Below, piece after piece: positions 1 to 10,566 of a DNA stretch of 64,000 bases. The translations under genes were made by a program, and so were the position numbers. Source of the DNA: Schizochytrium sp. TIO01 (taxonomy: Eukaryota > Sar > Bigyra > Thraustochytrida > Thraustochytriidae). Position 1 is the stretch's first letter, and each line of letters starts with the position of its first letter. The notes under the pieces were generated by a model, which did not search any database, was not told where the DNA came from, and worked only from the letters and a program-made list of their open reading frames with translations. The DNA lies in contig SMSO01000006.1 in the NCBI GenBank assembly GCA_004764695.1, positions 1,220,859 to 1,284,858 on the forward strand, written 5' to 3'.

Positions 1-2426
1 CGCATGAAAATTGCAGCATTACTTGCAGCATAGGCTTCTTTGAAACGATCCCAAGCTTTTCTTAGAGAATATTGTGAGACAAATTGTTCTAAGGCCACGA
101 GAGCAGAACTTTGTTCGAGCATAAGAACCATAATAAACTGCTTCCATCGATCAAACCCCCGTTGTAAGCTTATCCGGCTCCAAACACGAGAAACCACATC
201 TTGCAATGTGTGGGAGGCTGTATTGATTTTAGCATGTTTGTACCATATATCGAAAGAGTCGCGTAGACAATATCTGTTTCGACCTTGGCTAAGACGACGC
301 AGTTGTTTTCGAACTCGAACATTCAATGTCCAGCAGTCCCAAGCTACTGCAATTGACCGCCAGCGATATCTTCGAAACCACATATAGACTTTCCAGCTGC
401 TCCAAGCACCTAGGAGTCGTGAGCGTCTTAGAATAGGGTCCATAGCAAGTTCTGAAGCAACGAACGCAAGCCATAATCCCCATGCTCGGCGGATGAAACG
501 AAACTGAATTGCTTGAACAACTACATAAACCCTAGTAATAGCTTTAGAGCGCAAGAGATGTTTCTGAAGAGAAGCTCCGGATTCTTCTTGCTTGATTTCT
601 GTTTGAAATCTCTCTCTCCACCTGCAGAAATAAAAATTCAAGACTTTGAATCTCTTGCTGCGTAGAAACATACGAATCAAAGCAGTGCGAGCCTTAGCAA
701 GCATATCTAGATTCCCAGCGCTACGTCTAGACTCGTGCCTATGACTCGGGCTGACACAATCTTCTGAAGTTTCACTAAACAATCTTGTTTGCGTACCCAT
801 GCCGGAATTATGATAACACCCCCCTGCTTCTCGATGGTGAAAGGAACATGAATCGTGCTGAGGAATGCATGGTTGGGTTTTCCTTTTGCAGTAGCTTGTA
901 TTCGGTGTGTTAAAATGACAACCATCACCACTGGAGGGAAATTGAGTAGTATGATGAAAGCCACACGAACAACACATCGTGTTAAGCTGAGATCTAGGAC
1001 AACTGCAAGATTGCTTATATGCACAGCCCTCGTACGCTCTGCTGGATTCCTTACTCTGGGCCATTAAAGGGTCATGAGTTATCGACGTGTAAGAAGGTTC
1101 GTCAACTGTTGGCGAAGATGCACATACACGGATATCTGCACGACAAGTTGTTGATATAGGCGCACCATGTAACTCGTTGAATATAATACGTAAACCATTT
1201 GGAGAGGAGGCACTTGCTTGAACGGCAGTGATGTAAAGACTCAAAAGGGTCACAGCGGCTTCAGCGCCTCGATTTAGAATTCCAGACAAATGAAGCATTC
1301 GTTCCTCGGATAAAGCAAATGCGAGTACTCCTCCATCTGCAGAGCTTGTCCAGGATTCAATCTCAGAAAGTTTGATGTTTATAACTTCACGGCTGACTGT
1401 ACAAATATGAATGCCTCCTAAGTTAATTGCAAACCATAACACGGAGGTAGGCGAAGCAATATCATCAGATGCAGGGTATCCGTAGACAAAATTGCTTGTC
1501 AGTTCAATATTTCCCATTCGTCTATTATCACTGTGGAAAGGAGCTGCTGAGTTCTTTGACGACTTTTCATCTCTTTCTTTCTGTGAAATTGATGTTCCTT
1601 GAGTCAAAGGCCAACTTGCGTGCACACGATCCGCATAAAAGAAGTCAGCAGCCCAGAGGGAGTCAAATAATCGTTGAGATGTCTGAACAAATAGATTCCT
1701 TCGACCTTGATAATCTGAGCACAACCGTGGATAAAGTTCACCATATGAGCCAAGAGCTTGAGATAGTACTGCAGGGAGGCCAGCACGTCCACAAAGTGCT
1801 TCCGGATCAAATTCTGACGAAAAAGAATACAAAACTCCAGCTGCATATTGGGGTAAGACCAATTCAACATCACTCGTCGCACCCAGATAGGCAAGCGCCA
1901 ATAGCTCACCGGCATGTATAACCTGTGAAGCTCTAAAGTGCCCGTGTTGCAGACGGAAGAGAGCCTCTCGAAACATAAGCTCGGTATGTACCTTCGCTGA
2001 TGTCGGTCTCATGTAAGCTGCAACTCTCTTAGCAAATCCATGCTCCCTCAACACCAGGCGTGTTCCAATAGGAAAAGTAGCTAAGTCTGTCAGCAAAGCA
2101 TCAAGTGGAAGCAATGCCAAGACTCCATCTCGTTCTCTGTAGAGACCAAATCTTACAAGACTCTCACTGTCATATTCCACACCCAGGATGAAACTGCAAA
2201 TACCTTCAAGCAAATCCTGGATGTAGTAGTAGCATTCGGCACCCTCGCCATCTATGCAAACCTCTACATCCACAGACTCTGCCCAGTGTGAATTGGAGGT
2301 TGCCTTAGCAACCCCCAGTACTGTCCTTGTTGGTGCTAATCGCCACCCTCGAGGCCCAAGAAATACCTGTACACGCTGCATTTCTGATTGCAACTCCCCA
2401 CCGCCGGCCGCAGGATAATCGTTCAT
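1..2426 (-). CDS. FERM-domain protein with C-terminal Sfi1-like tryptophan repeats (3' end beyond window)
   Basis: Reading the minus strand gives one frame open from about 2561 to the window edge, so the C-terminus is missing. Residues about 50-130 look like a FERM F1 lobe (VEVCIDGEG, then RFGLYRERDG). About 145-250 is a helical F2-like lobe (MFREALFRLQHG). About 260-400 is an F3/PH-like lobe (VLWFAINLGGIHICTVSREV, then IKLSEIESW). A Cys/His/Ser-rich linker follows. From about residue 646, aromatic motifs recur every 21-34 residues: AWGLW, AWSSW, AWDCW, SFDIW, GFDRW, AWDRF. That is the pattern of Sfi1-type centrin-binding repeats. The start chosen is the first in-frame ATG (2424-2426). An alternative is a short first exon at 2634-2670 (MDERPDCLRPHE) spliced over 2552-2633 through a weak GTCAGG donor. 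A membrane- or cytoskeleton-linked centriolar/basal body role is inference. Domain calls are from motif pattern only. Confidence 0.62.
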   Translation of the reverse strand, partial: MNDYPAAGGGELQSEMQRVQVFLGPRGWRLAPTRTVLGVAKATSNSHWAESVDVEVCIDGEGAECYYYIQDLLEGICSFILGVEYDSESLVRFGLYRERDGVLALLPLDALLTDLATFPIGTRLVLREHGFAKRVAAYMRPTSAKVHTELMFREALFRLQHGHFRASQVIHAGELLALAYLGATSDVELVLPQYAAGVLYSFSSEFDPEALCGRAGLPAVLSQALGSYGELYPRLCSDYQGRRNLFVQTSQRLFDSLWAADFFYADRVHASWPLTQGTSISQKERDEKSSKNSAAPFHSDNRRMGNIELTSNFVYGYPASDDIASPTSVLWFAINLGGIHICTVSREVINIKLSEIESWTSSADGGVLAFALSEERMLHLSGILNRGAEAAVTLLSLYITAVQASASSPNGLRIIFNELHGAPISTTCRADIRVCASSPTVDEPSYTSITHDPLMAQSKESSRAYEGCAYKQSCSCPRSQLNTMCCSCGFHHTTQFPSSGDGCHFNTPNTSYCKRKTQPCIPQHDSCSFHHREAGGCYHNSGMGTQTRLFSETSEDCVSPSHRHESRRSAGNLDMLAKARTALIRMFLRSKRFKVLNFYFCRWRERFQTEIKQEESGASLQKHLLRSKAITRVYVVVQAIQFRFIRRAWGLWLAFVASELAMDPILRRSRLLGAWSSWKVYMWFRRYRWRSIAVAWDCWTLNVRVRKQLRRLSQGRNRYCLRDSFDIWYKHAKINTASHTLQDVVSRVWSRISLQRGFDRWKQFIMVLMLEQSSALVALEQFVSQYSLRKAWDRFKEAYAASNAAIFM

Positions 2427-2942
2427 TTCGGCCCTTGCAACAGCACATCCGCTGCAGCAAAGTCCTACTCGTCCAAAGGACTTTTGAAGTGTCTTTCGCA
2501 GTAAAGTATGATTTGCACAAACAAGAAAAACAGCCTCGAGCAAATGCTGGCCTCTGAATGATTACTTATTCGCGTGTGTAGATTGAAGCCCGAAGAAAAT
2601 GAAGCTGAAGAACTACTCAAGCTATGCCCTGACCTTCGTGGGGGCGTAAGCAATCGGGTCTTTCATCCATTCACTAATGCATGCTCTTGTAGATTATTAT
2701 TTCTTTTTTTAATTTAATAACATATGCATACCCAATTATTTACTACGACTATGTCAATCGAATAAATGTAAAAATGAGTCCCAATTCAACGGTCGAATCG
2801 TCCTTAGAGAGAAACCTAGGAGTCTGCCTAGGGATCGTAGGTGCCATGAGCGAATGTACAGCCAAAACAATTGCAATTGCTCGCCCGCAGCGTCTTCGGG
2901 CACGAAAGAGCTCGAAGTAGGCGCTGCAGAGGCCCAGTGCGA
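2427..2942. promoter_or_regulatory. Divergent intergenic region between FERM/Sfi1-like and CatSper-like genes
   Basis: The two genes are transcribed away from each other, so about 0.5 kb must hold both promoters. An AT-rich block with T and A runs lies at about 2690-2770. No convincing TATA box or other motif is seen. Part of the left side may be 5' UTR or a first exon of the minus-strand gene (see 2634-2670). The plus-strand frame is also open upstream of 2943, but only from a TTG codon. Confidence 0.4.
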
Positions 2943-5900
2943 ATGTCGTGGCTGCTGACATACTTGCTGGCGCTGGTGCTGGTGCTGGTACTGCTGGCAA
3001 CGCCAGCTTGGGCGGCATCCATTACCGCAGTTCATGTGACCACTGTGAGCCTGACCAGGGAAAAGGTCTTTCAGCACGAGGCGGTCGGATGGGTTGTAGA
3101 TGTCAACATTGAGGACAATGAGGATACAAGTACCTTGAATGTAAGCAATGAAGCATCAGAACTTTGGGTTTCTGTTGAGAGCGACGGCGAGGTCCTAGCG
3201 AAGGCTGCACTAGGGCTCGTGCAAACTCATGAAGCAAACTTGACGACCACATTGACGTACACATTTGATATAGCAGGAGCGTATCCAATAAATGCAAAGC
3301 TTTGGAGGTACTGGGAAGCACCTGAGCTAGAGGATACGATGGAAACTGTTCTGTTGGTAGAGCAGGCTCCAGTTGGTTGTATTGAATTTTATGTGACTGA
3401 TGGCGATGTAATGGCGCCAGGAAGTACAAGCACACTACAATTTGCAGCAAGATTTCTACGATCAAGCGGTGAAACAGCTATGACAGGCATATCGGACGAA
3501 AGCCTCACAACCGAGCTGATTGCTATGGGGGAAAGGCCGCATGTTTTCGTAAACGGAGAAGACGATCTCTCGGTGGCGAGACCCGCCACAGATGTGAACG
3601 ACGCTTGCGAGGAGCAATTCAACCAAACTCTAGACTCAGGAGAAAGCGGCGAAAATCACAGATGTGTTCGTGCAAAGTCAACCAATAATGGTTGGAGTAT
3701 AGTCATAGAGTCGCAAGACTGGACAGGGTTTAGTAGCATCAGAGTTGAAACGCAGACCAGTTCATCTATGAACGGCAACTGCGGACTTTCCTCAACAGAT
3801 GTCTTCATATCTGTTGTGAATTCATCAGATACCTTCACCCAAACTAACAGAACAAAGTCAGTACTTCCAGCAGGCCTATCCCTTCAGAATTTAGAAAGGC
3901 GTGTAACATCTCTCGCAACTCATACGTGCATTCCATCTTTAGCAGCAGCAATCGTTGCTCAAGCAAGTACGAAGATCGCCGAGTCATTGCTGCTAAGCCA
4001 CGATGCCTTTCACAGCTTCAGCCGCTTTGATTTTGAATCCGAGAATGTCCTGTTGGACAACGAGCTCTTTTGTACCTCTGTTAATTGTTCTAGCTTGGAA
4101 ATTGTTGAACTTGCATTTTTGGATACGGAAGCAATTATTTTAACAAGTAGTGAAGGCACCTTCGTTGCAAACTTTGCAAATGCCACTGTATATTTTACTA
4201 AACTACAAGATGCCGGCTGGGGGATAGATGGACTTGAGAATTGTCGTGGAGAGTCGTCCTCAGAAGCCATTAGTCTTGAACATGATATGCTTGCTCTTCG
4301 AGCCTTTCTTAAGCGAGACAACACCATAATGGAAGTAATGGTGAAAACCACAGACAGTAGTGTGAAAGCGTATTCTGTTGTTAGCTTTGAAGATATCGTC
4401 GATATCTTCCGCACGAGCTACGAACACGAGCTATTAAGTATTGTATCATCATCATTAGCGCCAGATTTTACCCTTATGCTTTTCAAGTCGCAGCTAGCTC
4501 CTTATAATATCTTCGTCGGTAAAGTTTGTGACACACAATCTCAGGTCGTAGACACAATCAGTTGCACTCAAATTATCAATCAAACTTCGTCTTCTGGATA
4601 CGTTCCAGTCCTCGGCTATGTATTTCCAGACGATACTGAGCTACAGGGTATGTGCATTCATACCTCTGGTCTTGCTTACTTTGCGTACGGTGACTCGCTC
4701 TGGGCGTCGTTCGACATGGCTTCTAACTTCGAAAACATATTGACTTTACAGCCTGGAGAAATCATTGACCAGTGTCCGATTTCCTCAGCTACGCGTAGTG
4801 TTTTCATTGTGAAAACCTCCTTTGGACGAATATTTATGGGCAAACTTCATGTCAAAGGTATGATCGAGATTTATAATCACTTAGGTTCTGACAAATTGGT
4901 TGCCCTTGGAGGCAGTAATAAAGCTTATTGGCTGCGATGGTCCTTAAATGAAGAGCTAGAACGTTTTCATATTCCTCTACAAGCTCCGTTCTCTACACAT
5001 GTCGAAACTTCAACGAATATTCTGGATAATGTAGCTTGGGCCATCACAGGTACGCAAGGTTCACGGATTGCACTTGCTTGTGTAGACATGAATAGTGGAC
5101 AACCGATGAAAGCATGTCTTGGGCCACAGCATGAAGGGATGGTGATTCAACCTTTAAAAGCACAGATTTACGATGTAGACCTGAGTACAGGAATTGCCTA
5201 TGCCTCAACATTGTCTCAAACGGAAATGAATAATGCCGATATCAAAAGTGTGCTTCCATGCGGGTTATTACTTACCACATTAAGTAGTTTTGCAACGGCT
5301 TGTGAAGGTGTCCGCACTGCGATTAATATTTCAGTAGTTCCTTCAACAGATATGGAAGAAGATGCTAATGAATGCATAGAAAATCTCAGCGTGGGCTCTA
5401 CAGTGACTCTTTCTGCTAGATATGGGTCTATAGTCCTTTTCCTCACATCGTCAGTTCAGAGTGGGAATGCAGGTTCCGCATATTGTATCTTCGGTGATCC
5501 GACCAATCTGGTGCAGGGTACTGCAACATCCTTTGCTTTACACCAGAATCATTGGTCTTTACTTCACACTGACCAACTTTGGCTTGACTTTCCCTCTTGT
5601 CCTTTAGAAAATGTTCAAATTACCCCCGCAGTTTTAAGCCCGGCAATTCGCTTGCTCGATAAGTATGACATGTTTTCCATGAGAACGAGTCTTTCTATAC
5701 AAAAGATGGATTCCAATCGTGCTGTGGAAATGGTATATAATGATACCATTTTGTGGAAAGCTTGGCCCACTGAGAATAAGCTTCGTATTCTCCAGAACCA
5801 AGGAAACCTAGTTGATATACAGATTCATTATCAAACCAACGCAAGCGATGATGCTACTTCTTGGTCTTCAAAAGTTGCAACAAGCACTTACGAAACGTAT

Positions 5901-6827
5901 CAGACTGTATTTCCACGACACATGCACGAGTTGGAATTCTCTCCAAATCAACTAAATGCTATGATGCTCGTTGAGCCAAGCGCTGACCAGCCAAAAGTAG
6001 GTCTCACAACGGTGCTTGTCAGCGGGACAGACGTGAATTTAGCATGTGATATTAATGCTTACGAGTCGGTATTCCGTATTTTTGTCGCTTGCCCTGATGG
6101 CAAAGAACTTTCATACGTCCCAGCAAATGGATCGTCCTATGTCACTCTTCCCACGAACTATCGTCCACCGTCAGCTCGTGGCAAGGGAATTCCTCTTACT
6201 TCTAATGTGTATAATGCAGACCCTTCGCAGAGATTATACATGGACTGGTTTGAGGTGTCTAGAGAAGCAGCTGAGTTTAAACAATGTGCAAACGCTATTA
6301 CACGAGCTCAATGTAACTGCTCGTCGTATGATTCTTTGGAAGATAGCGAGCATAGCGAAAATGTATCAGATTGCATCACTACCGTCCAGAGAATGCTTTA
6401 TTCTGAGTATTTTGTACCTTCCTTTTTTCTGTTAAGTGACAGCCTTTCAACGGATTATCTTTTAAACTCGACTTTCCAAATTCGCGATGTTAATGGTCGT
6501 ATTGATTTCTGTACAAATGCGTCAGCCTACGATACTTCATATTGTGGAGAAAACAATGCGATTGAGTCCTTTGGATTCAGCCCTGGTCTTTACGATGCAA
6601 TCCTTTTTGTCGGAGAAGGGCTCTTTCATTTTGAAATCACAATCCAAGACCCCATCAGCTTTTGCGACCTAAAGACATATGTTCTACTTTACGTCGAGGA
6701 GCCTCCATTGACACCAAGAATGGAGTCTGTGGCAATTGCTGTAACCGCAGTTGTTCTTTTAGTAGTAGGTTTGGTTTCATATGTCATGTACTCTTTTTGG
6801 AGCCGAAGCGATGAACAGAAGATATAG
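2943..6827 (+). CDS. Large type I membrane protein, probable CatSper auxiliary-subunit (beta/gamma/delta/epsilon) relative
   Basis: A single-exon frame of 1294 residues starting at ATG 2943. The ATG sits directly before a clear signal peptide (MSWLLTYLLALVLVLVLLA, cleavage near AWAAS); the frame further upstream has only a TTG. A long extracellular region follows with many N-glycosylation sequons and scattered cysteines, and recurring short beta-rich segments (VELAFLDTEAIILTSSEGTF, LVALGGSNKAYWLRW) that suggest a beta-propeller. Near residue 1236 there is DPISFCDL, then a YVLLYVEEPPL strand and one transmembrane helix (about 1259-1286), ending in a short basic/acidic tail. Signal peptide, propeller-like ectodomain, a DP..SFC.L motif before the single TM helix and a tiny tail is the layout of the CatSper auxiliary subunits, which cap the flagellar Ca2+ channel. 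The family call rests on remembered motifs and is moderate. The safe statement is a secreted-pathway single-pass receptor-like protein. Confidence 0.5.
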   Translation: MSWLLTYLLALVLVLVLLATPAWAASITAVHVTTVSLTREKVFQHEAVGWVVDVNIEDNEDTSTLNVSNEASELWVSVESDGEVLAKAALGLVQTHEANLTTTLTYTFDIAGAYPINAKLWRYWEAPELEDTMETVLLVEQAPVGCIEFYVTDGDVMAPGSTSTLQFAARFLRSSGETAMTGISDESLTTELIAMGERPHVFVNGEDDLSVARPATDVNDACEEQFNQTLDSGESGENHRCVRAKSTNNGWSIVIESQDWTGFSSIRVETQTSSSMNGNCGLSSTDVFISVVNSSDTFTQTNRTKSVLPAGLSLQNLERRVTSLATHTCIPSLAAAIVAQASTKIAESLLLSHDAFHSFSRFDFESENVLLDNELFCTSVNCSSLEIVELAFLDTEAIILTSSEGTFVANFANATVYFTKLQDAGWGIDGLENCRGESSSEAISLEHDMLALRAFLKRDNTIMEVMVKTTDSSVKAYSVVSFEDIVDIFRTSYEHELLSIVSSSLAPDFTLMLFKSQLAPYNIFVGKVCDTQSQVVDTISCTQIINQTSSSGYVPVLGYVFPDDTELQGMCIHTSGLAYFAYGDSLWASFDMASNFENILTLQPGEIIDQCPISSATRSVFIVKTSFGRIFMGKLHVKGMIEIYNHLGSDKLVALGGSNKAYWLRWSLNEELERFHIPLQAPFSTHVETSTNILDNVAWAITGTQGSRIALACVDMNSGQPMKACLGPQHEGMVIQPLKAQIYDVDLSTGIAYASTLSQTEMNNADIKSVLPCGLLLTTLSSFATACEGVRTAINISVVPSTDMEEDANECIENLSVGSTVTLSARYGSIVLFLTSSVQSGNAGSAYCIFGDPTNLVQGTATSFALHQNHWSLLHTDQLWLDFPSCPLENVQITPAVLSPAIRLLDKYDMFSMRTSLSIQKMDSNRAVEMVYNDTILWKAWPTENKLRILQNQGNLVDIQIHYQTNASDDATSWSSKVATSTYETYQTVFPRHMHELEFSPNQLNAMMLVEPSADQPKVGLTTVLVSGTDVNLACDINAYESVFRIFVACPDGKELSYVPANGSSYVTLPTNYRPPSARGKGIPLTSNVYNADPSQRLYMDWFEVSREAAEFKQCANAITRAQCNCSSYDSLEDSEHSENVSDCITTVQRMLYSEYFVPSFFLLSDSLSTDYLLNSTFQIRDVNGRIDFCTNASAYDTSYCGENNAIESFGFSPGLYDAILFVGEGLFHFEITIQDPISFCDLKTYVLLYVEEPPLTPRMESVAIAVTAVVLLVVGLVSYVMYSFWSRSDEQKI

Positions 6828-8123
6828 GATTGCTATCGGTATTAGTGCGTGATTACAAACCTGGTTTCTTCTGTATGCTCTTTTTTATGTTTCTTAAACG
6901 AAAATGTTATTTTCCCTTTTAGATGGTTCTTCTCCTTGGGGGTCAGTACGCTATCTGTCTCAATTTCGTTGAAGGTTGCACTAGCGACGCCTTGGATCTC
7001 GATCTTCAAACGCAATGGTCGAAAACGGGTTAAGGTTACACATGGAAAATAATTGAAGCTTCTACAGCTGCAAATTACAAACCCCAGATCCCCATTTGCG
7101 GTCTCACCAAGCAACAGTTGCTTCAAATTTCCAGTTTACGGGGCGTTAGTTTACAGCAATGCATTGATTGTTTGATTTTAAAATTAAAAAGAGAGGAAAA
7201 ACCGATATTCATCAAATGCCGGTAGCTTTTACATTCAACTGTTACGTGTGTTATGATTCAATTCCAGGTATGTTTTGCTTCAAGCCTCTTCCCGCGATTT
7301 CAACGCAAAGCAACCTCAGCGCAGCTAATTCTAAAGCCTCGAATCCATAGTATCGGAGAAACGGGAGAATCTTAAGCTTTTTACTCACATGATTTCTAAT
7401 TAAAATTTTAAAGGATTAATTTACCATTGGTATGGTTTTGCCGATCCTATTTTCCCTTCGCCTCTGCTACTATCGTTCCAAGTACCAGGGACACAGTTAG
7501 ACAAAAGAACACTTGAAAAGAACAAGCTCCTTTTTATGCTCTTGACAGAATGGAAATAAATTTGATTATTCTAAACCTTGTTTGTACGAGCAAGTGCAAC
7601 CGCCAAACCCCTTCGTGGAGGGAGCGGGTCCACGCTGCGCTACGCTGTGTGGCGTGGACGTAGCGTCGAAACCCAGCCAATCATCCTGGTGAACCTGTTC
7701 TCAGCAGGTAGTAAGGCGTTGCATCTGAGTCGTGTGGAAAAACCGCCTGGCAAGTCTTTCTATTCTCTTCACTTCTCTCACACGCTCAACTCTTATCTTC
7801 TGAGTGTTCTTGGTCATACATCTTCGAGTCATAGACGTTCTCATCTTGGGGCTGATCGAGCAAATACTTGAACTGTTTCAGGTTCTGCTGCGAACATTGC
7901 TGCAACAATCTCTCTTTGCATTGCTTTGTGAAACGAAATAGGTAGTCTAAGTTCTGCGAGTTGTACATCATCTTATCTATCTTGTGGAGCAGGCATTCGG
8001 CAGTCAAGGAGGTGCACAGAAACACATACACATCCGATATTTCCTCTATACACATACAGTCTTTTGACCATCTGAATTTGGAGGGCCTGGGTTGGCACTC
8101 GGAGAATTGCAGGTGCCTAGATC
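6828..8123. other. Intergenic region upstream of CCDC61
   Basis: About 1.3 kb without a supported gene. It holds the 3' flank of the CatSper-like gene and the 5' flank of CCDC61. A CCAAT box lies at 7677-7681. An 8-base inverted repeat (gtccacgc 7628-7635 / gcgtggac 7652-7659) could form a small hairpin in what may be the CCDC61 promoter or 5' UTR. Nothing else is recognised. Confidence 0.3.
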
Positions 8124-10566
8124 ATGGCTACAGAAATGTCGATGCAGCATGTCGCAGAGGCCAGTTTCCATGGGTAAGTACCAAAATTCACTTGTGAGAT
8201 GAATATATTTGCTTCTTTGCTTCGCTAACTTTTCTATTGTTTTTTCTAAACGTCAACGTTGGTACCCTAACAACTAACTGGGTTGGCTGGCTACTAATGG
8301 TATCTCTTTTGAATGATACAGGGTTGAATATGTCTTGTCCTGGACTGCAAATGATAACCAACTGTCACTAGATCTTGAAGACGCAAATAACTTTAACGAG
8401 CGATGGTATAGTGAGCTTGATGCAAAATGTGAGTTCTTCTAGTCTTGTTTTTTCTTTCTTTTTCTTTTTGTTTTTCCACAAAGAAATCGCTTGGGTACAT
8501 TGACAAGATGTACTTACAGATGGGAAGACTAACAGCTCAAGAGGGTTGATGCTTGCAAATCATAATTCTTTGGTTGTGTAGATGTGGAGGATATCACGCG
8601 CAAAACTGGCAGTTTTAAGCGCTTTCCCATTTTCTGTAAGATGCTCCATGCCGCAATGACAGGTCCCTCGGATACACTGTACGCTGATATTCTCACAATT
8701 CAAGACCTTGAAATGCTCAAAGCGCGCCAGCTGCGGGGCGCTGGAGGGACAAGTCCTTCTCATTCTCGTCAGCATGTTCCACCCACCCGCCCAGGAACGG
8801 GCGCTAGTAAACGTTACCTCATCGTCACTTATGTGACTGAATTTGACCGTGTTCATTACCCCCTCCCCCTTGCACTCTGCGTTGATCCCACACCCGCAAT
8901 GTTGAAGAGGACAATAGCTCGTATTCATGCAAGACGGGGTCGGTTTGGTTCACACTATCAGGAGGATACGGATCCTCGTGTAGAAGACTCTGCTTTTGGC
9001 ATGAATTTGAATGGTGAGGAAGCTAGCAATCATGCCCAACATGAGCACATTGCTAAACTGGAGGCAGAAAATGAGCGCCTCCGTGAACTTCTGCGCAAGA
9101 ACAAAGCACTCAAACGCAAAACCAAGGCCGTCTCTGCTATGAGCGAGGAGGTACAACTTCAACTAGAGGAGGAGCGTGAGCAGTGGGTCATGGAGCGAGA
9201 AGTCTTGGAAGAAGAAATCAAAGACCTTAGAGAGGAGCTCAATGCAATCGTGGCTGAAGATCGCCAAGTTTCGCGGACTATGGATCAACAAACTTTGGCT
9301 GTTAATAAGGAGAACCGGGTTCTTCGGGAGAAGGTAGCATCCCTCGAACAAAGCCTTGCGAAGGAGCGCGACTCACACAAACGTGTGCAGGACAGGCGTA
9401 AGCGCGAACTTGAGAATACTCTTCAAGAATTAAATCGCTTGCGAGCAAGCAATCGCCAGCTTCGCTCTCGAGTTCGAGATCAAACTAATGCACGACCAAC
9501 TTCTGGCGGAACTACTGCGCGTTCGCGTTCGCGTCCTCGGGTTTCAAAGCCTGCAGGTGGAACATTGAAAACAGGTACTGTGGCACGTGGGCGTGCACGC
9601 TCTCGTTCGACCAGTGCACAGTCGCGTGGTGGCAGGTCAGTAAGTAGTGCAGGTTCTCAGAATAGCCAGGATCACCCACGAACTAGAGCGGCTCGCACTG
9701 CAACGCGGACAACAAGAAGAGATGGCGCTCCACCTCGTCGAGTTCGTTCGAAGAGTCCTCGTTTTGATCCTACCGCATATCAGCGCGAGAAGGAGGCGAA
9801 GCGGAAGCAGTTGGATCAGGCACGAAGACGTGCAGCGATGCCTGCTTCACCTCGAGCACGTAACGCGGGGGCGCCTCGTGCAAGTCCTTCGCCTCGCTCT
9901 CGATATCTTAACGGCACAGCTTCGACGAATGGAAGAGCTGCGGCAACCGCATCGCGGACTACCAGAACAGGTGCAACGCGCCGACTGCATCTAAACACAT
10001 CTTCGGGATACTTGTCCGCAGACTCCGCAGGTTCGCGTCTTTCTGCTGGATCCCGGAAGTCTAATACATCTCGTATTTCGCGCTCCTCTAAGGCATCCAA
10101 GCAGAGCAAGACATCAGCCACCTCAAAATCCTCTGCGCGAAGTAAATCCTCTGTTTCTAAACGCAATGGTACTCCCCGGAGTGTGTCGTCTGGATCTGAA
10201 TCAAGGCAACTTCTGCAAGGCCATGTGAAGAAGAGTGGTGCTGGTACTCACATTTCTACAGCTACTGCACGCAAAGAGGCGGACACAGGGGCAAACAGAC
10301 CTTCTTCAGGACGTTCTCAACAAAGAGACCCACCAAACCAATCTCGCGTGCCCTCTTCTGGGGGGGTCACAATTGATGCGCCGCTAGGAAAATCAACACA
10401 ATTTCAAGACAATAATTTCTCTCATGCTGTACCAGCCGCTGACGTTTCGGCGTACTCGAACACAGCTGATACGTCTGTGGAAATAGATGATATCGACAAA
10501 CGGCTTGCTCAGTTGCAAACTTTTCTGAAACAGGAGAAAGCTAAAGCGAGTTTTTCTGCAGACTAG
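8124..10566 (+). CDS. CCDC61: CCDC61 / VFL3 centriolar protein (three exons)
   Basis: Exons 8124-8173, 8322-8428 and 8582-10566 join to 713 codons. Both introns are GT-AG with good donors (GTAAGT, GTGAGT), and CTAAT/CTAAC-like branch sites lie upstream of the acceptors. The N-terminal head (about 1-150) contains the family's most conserved stretches: VEYVLSW, SLDLED, WYSELDAKYVEDITRKTG, KRFPIFCKML, and KRYLIVTY followed by FDRVHYPLPL. This is the XRCC4-like head of CCDC61. A dimeric coiled coil follows (about 200-345, EERE/LREEL heptads), then about 370 residues of Arg/Ser-rich disorder. In algae and animals this protein supports basal body orientation, striated or rootlet fibres and centriolar satellites. 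Start: the first ATG giving the full head; alternative ATGs at 8136 and 8142 lie a few codons downstream. Without the two small exons the head would be broken, so the splice model is well supported. Confidence 0.9.
8174..8321 (+). other. CCDC61 intron 1
   Basis: A 148-base intron with a GTAAGT donor and ACAG acceptor. A ctactaat element at 8291-8298 resembles the yeast-type branch sequence. Splicing joins GG|G to give a glycine codon and continues the conserved head (FHGVEYVLSW). Confidence 0.85.
8429..8581 (+). other. CCDC61 intron 2
   Basis: A 153-base intron with a GTGAGT donor and TGTAG acceptor. A gactaac branch-like site lies near 8526. Removing it joins T|AT as tyrosine and yields DAKYVEDITRKTG, the most conserved segment of the family, which strongly supports the junction. 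Confidence 0.85.

Noticed and set aside
2871-2942. N-terminal extension of the CatSper-like protein
   Set aside because: Would start at TTG and place basic residues before an obvious signal peptide that begins at ATG 2943.
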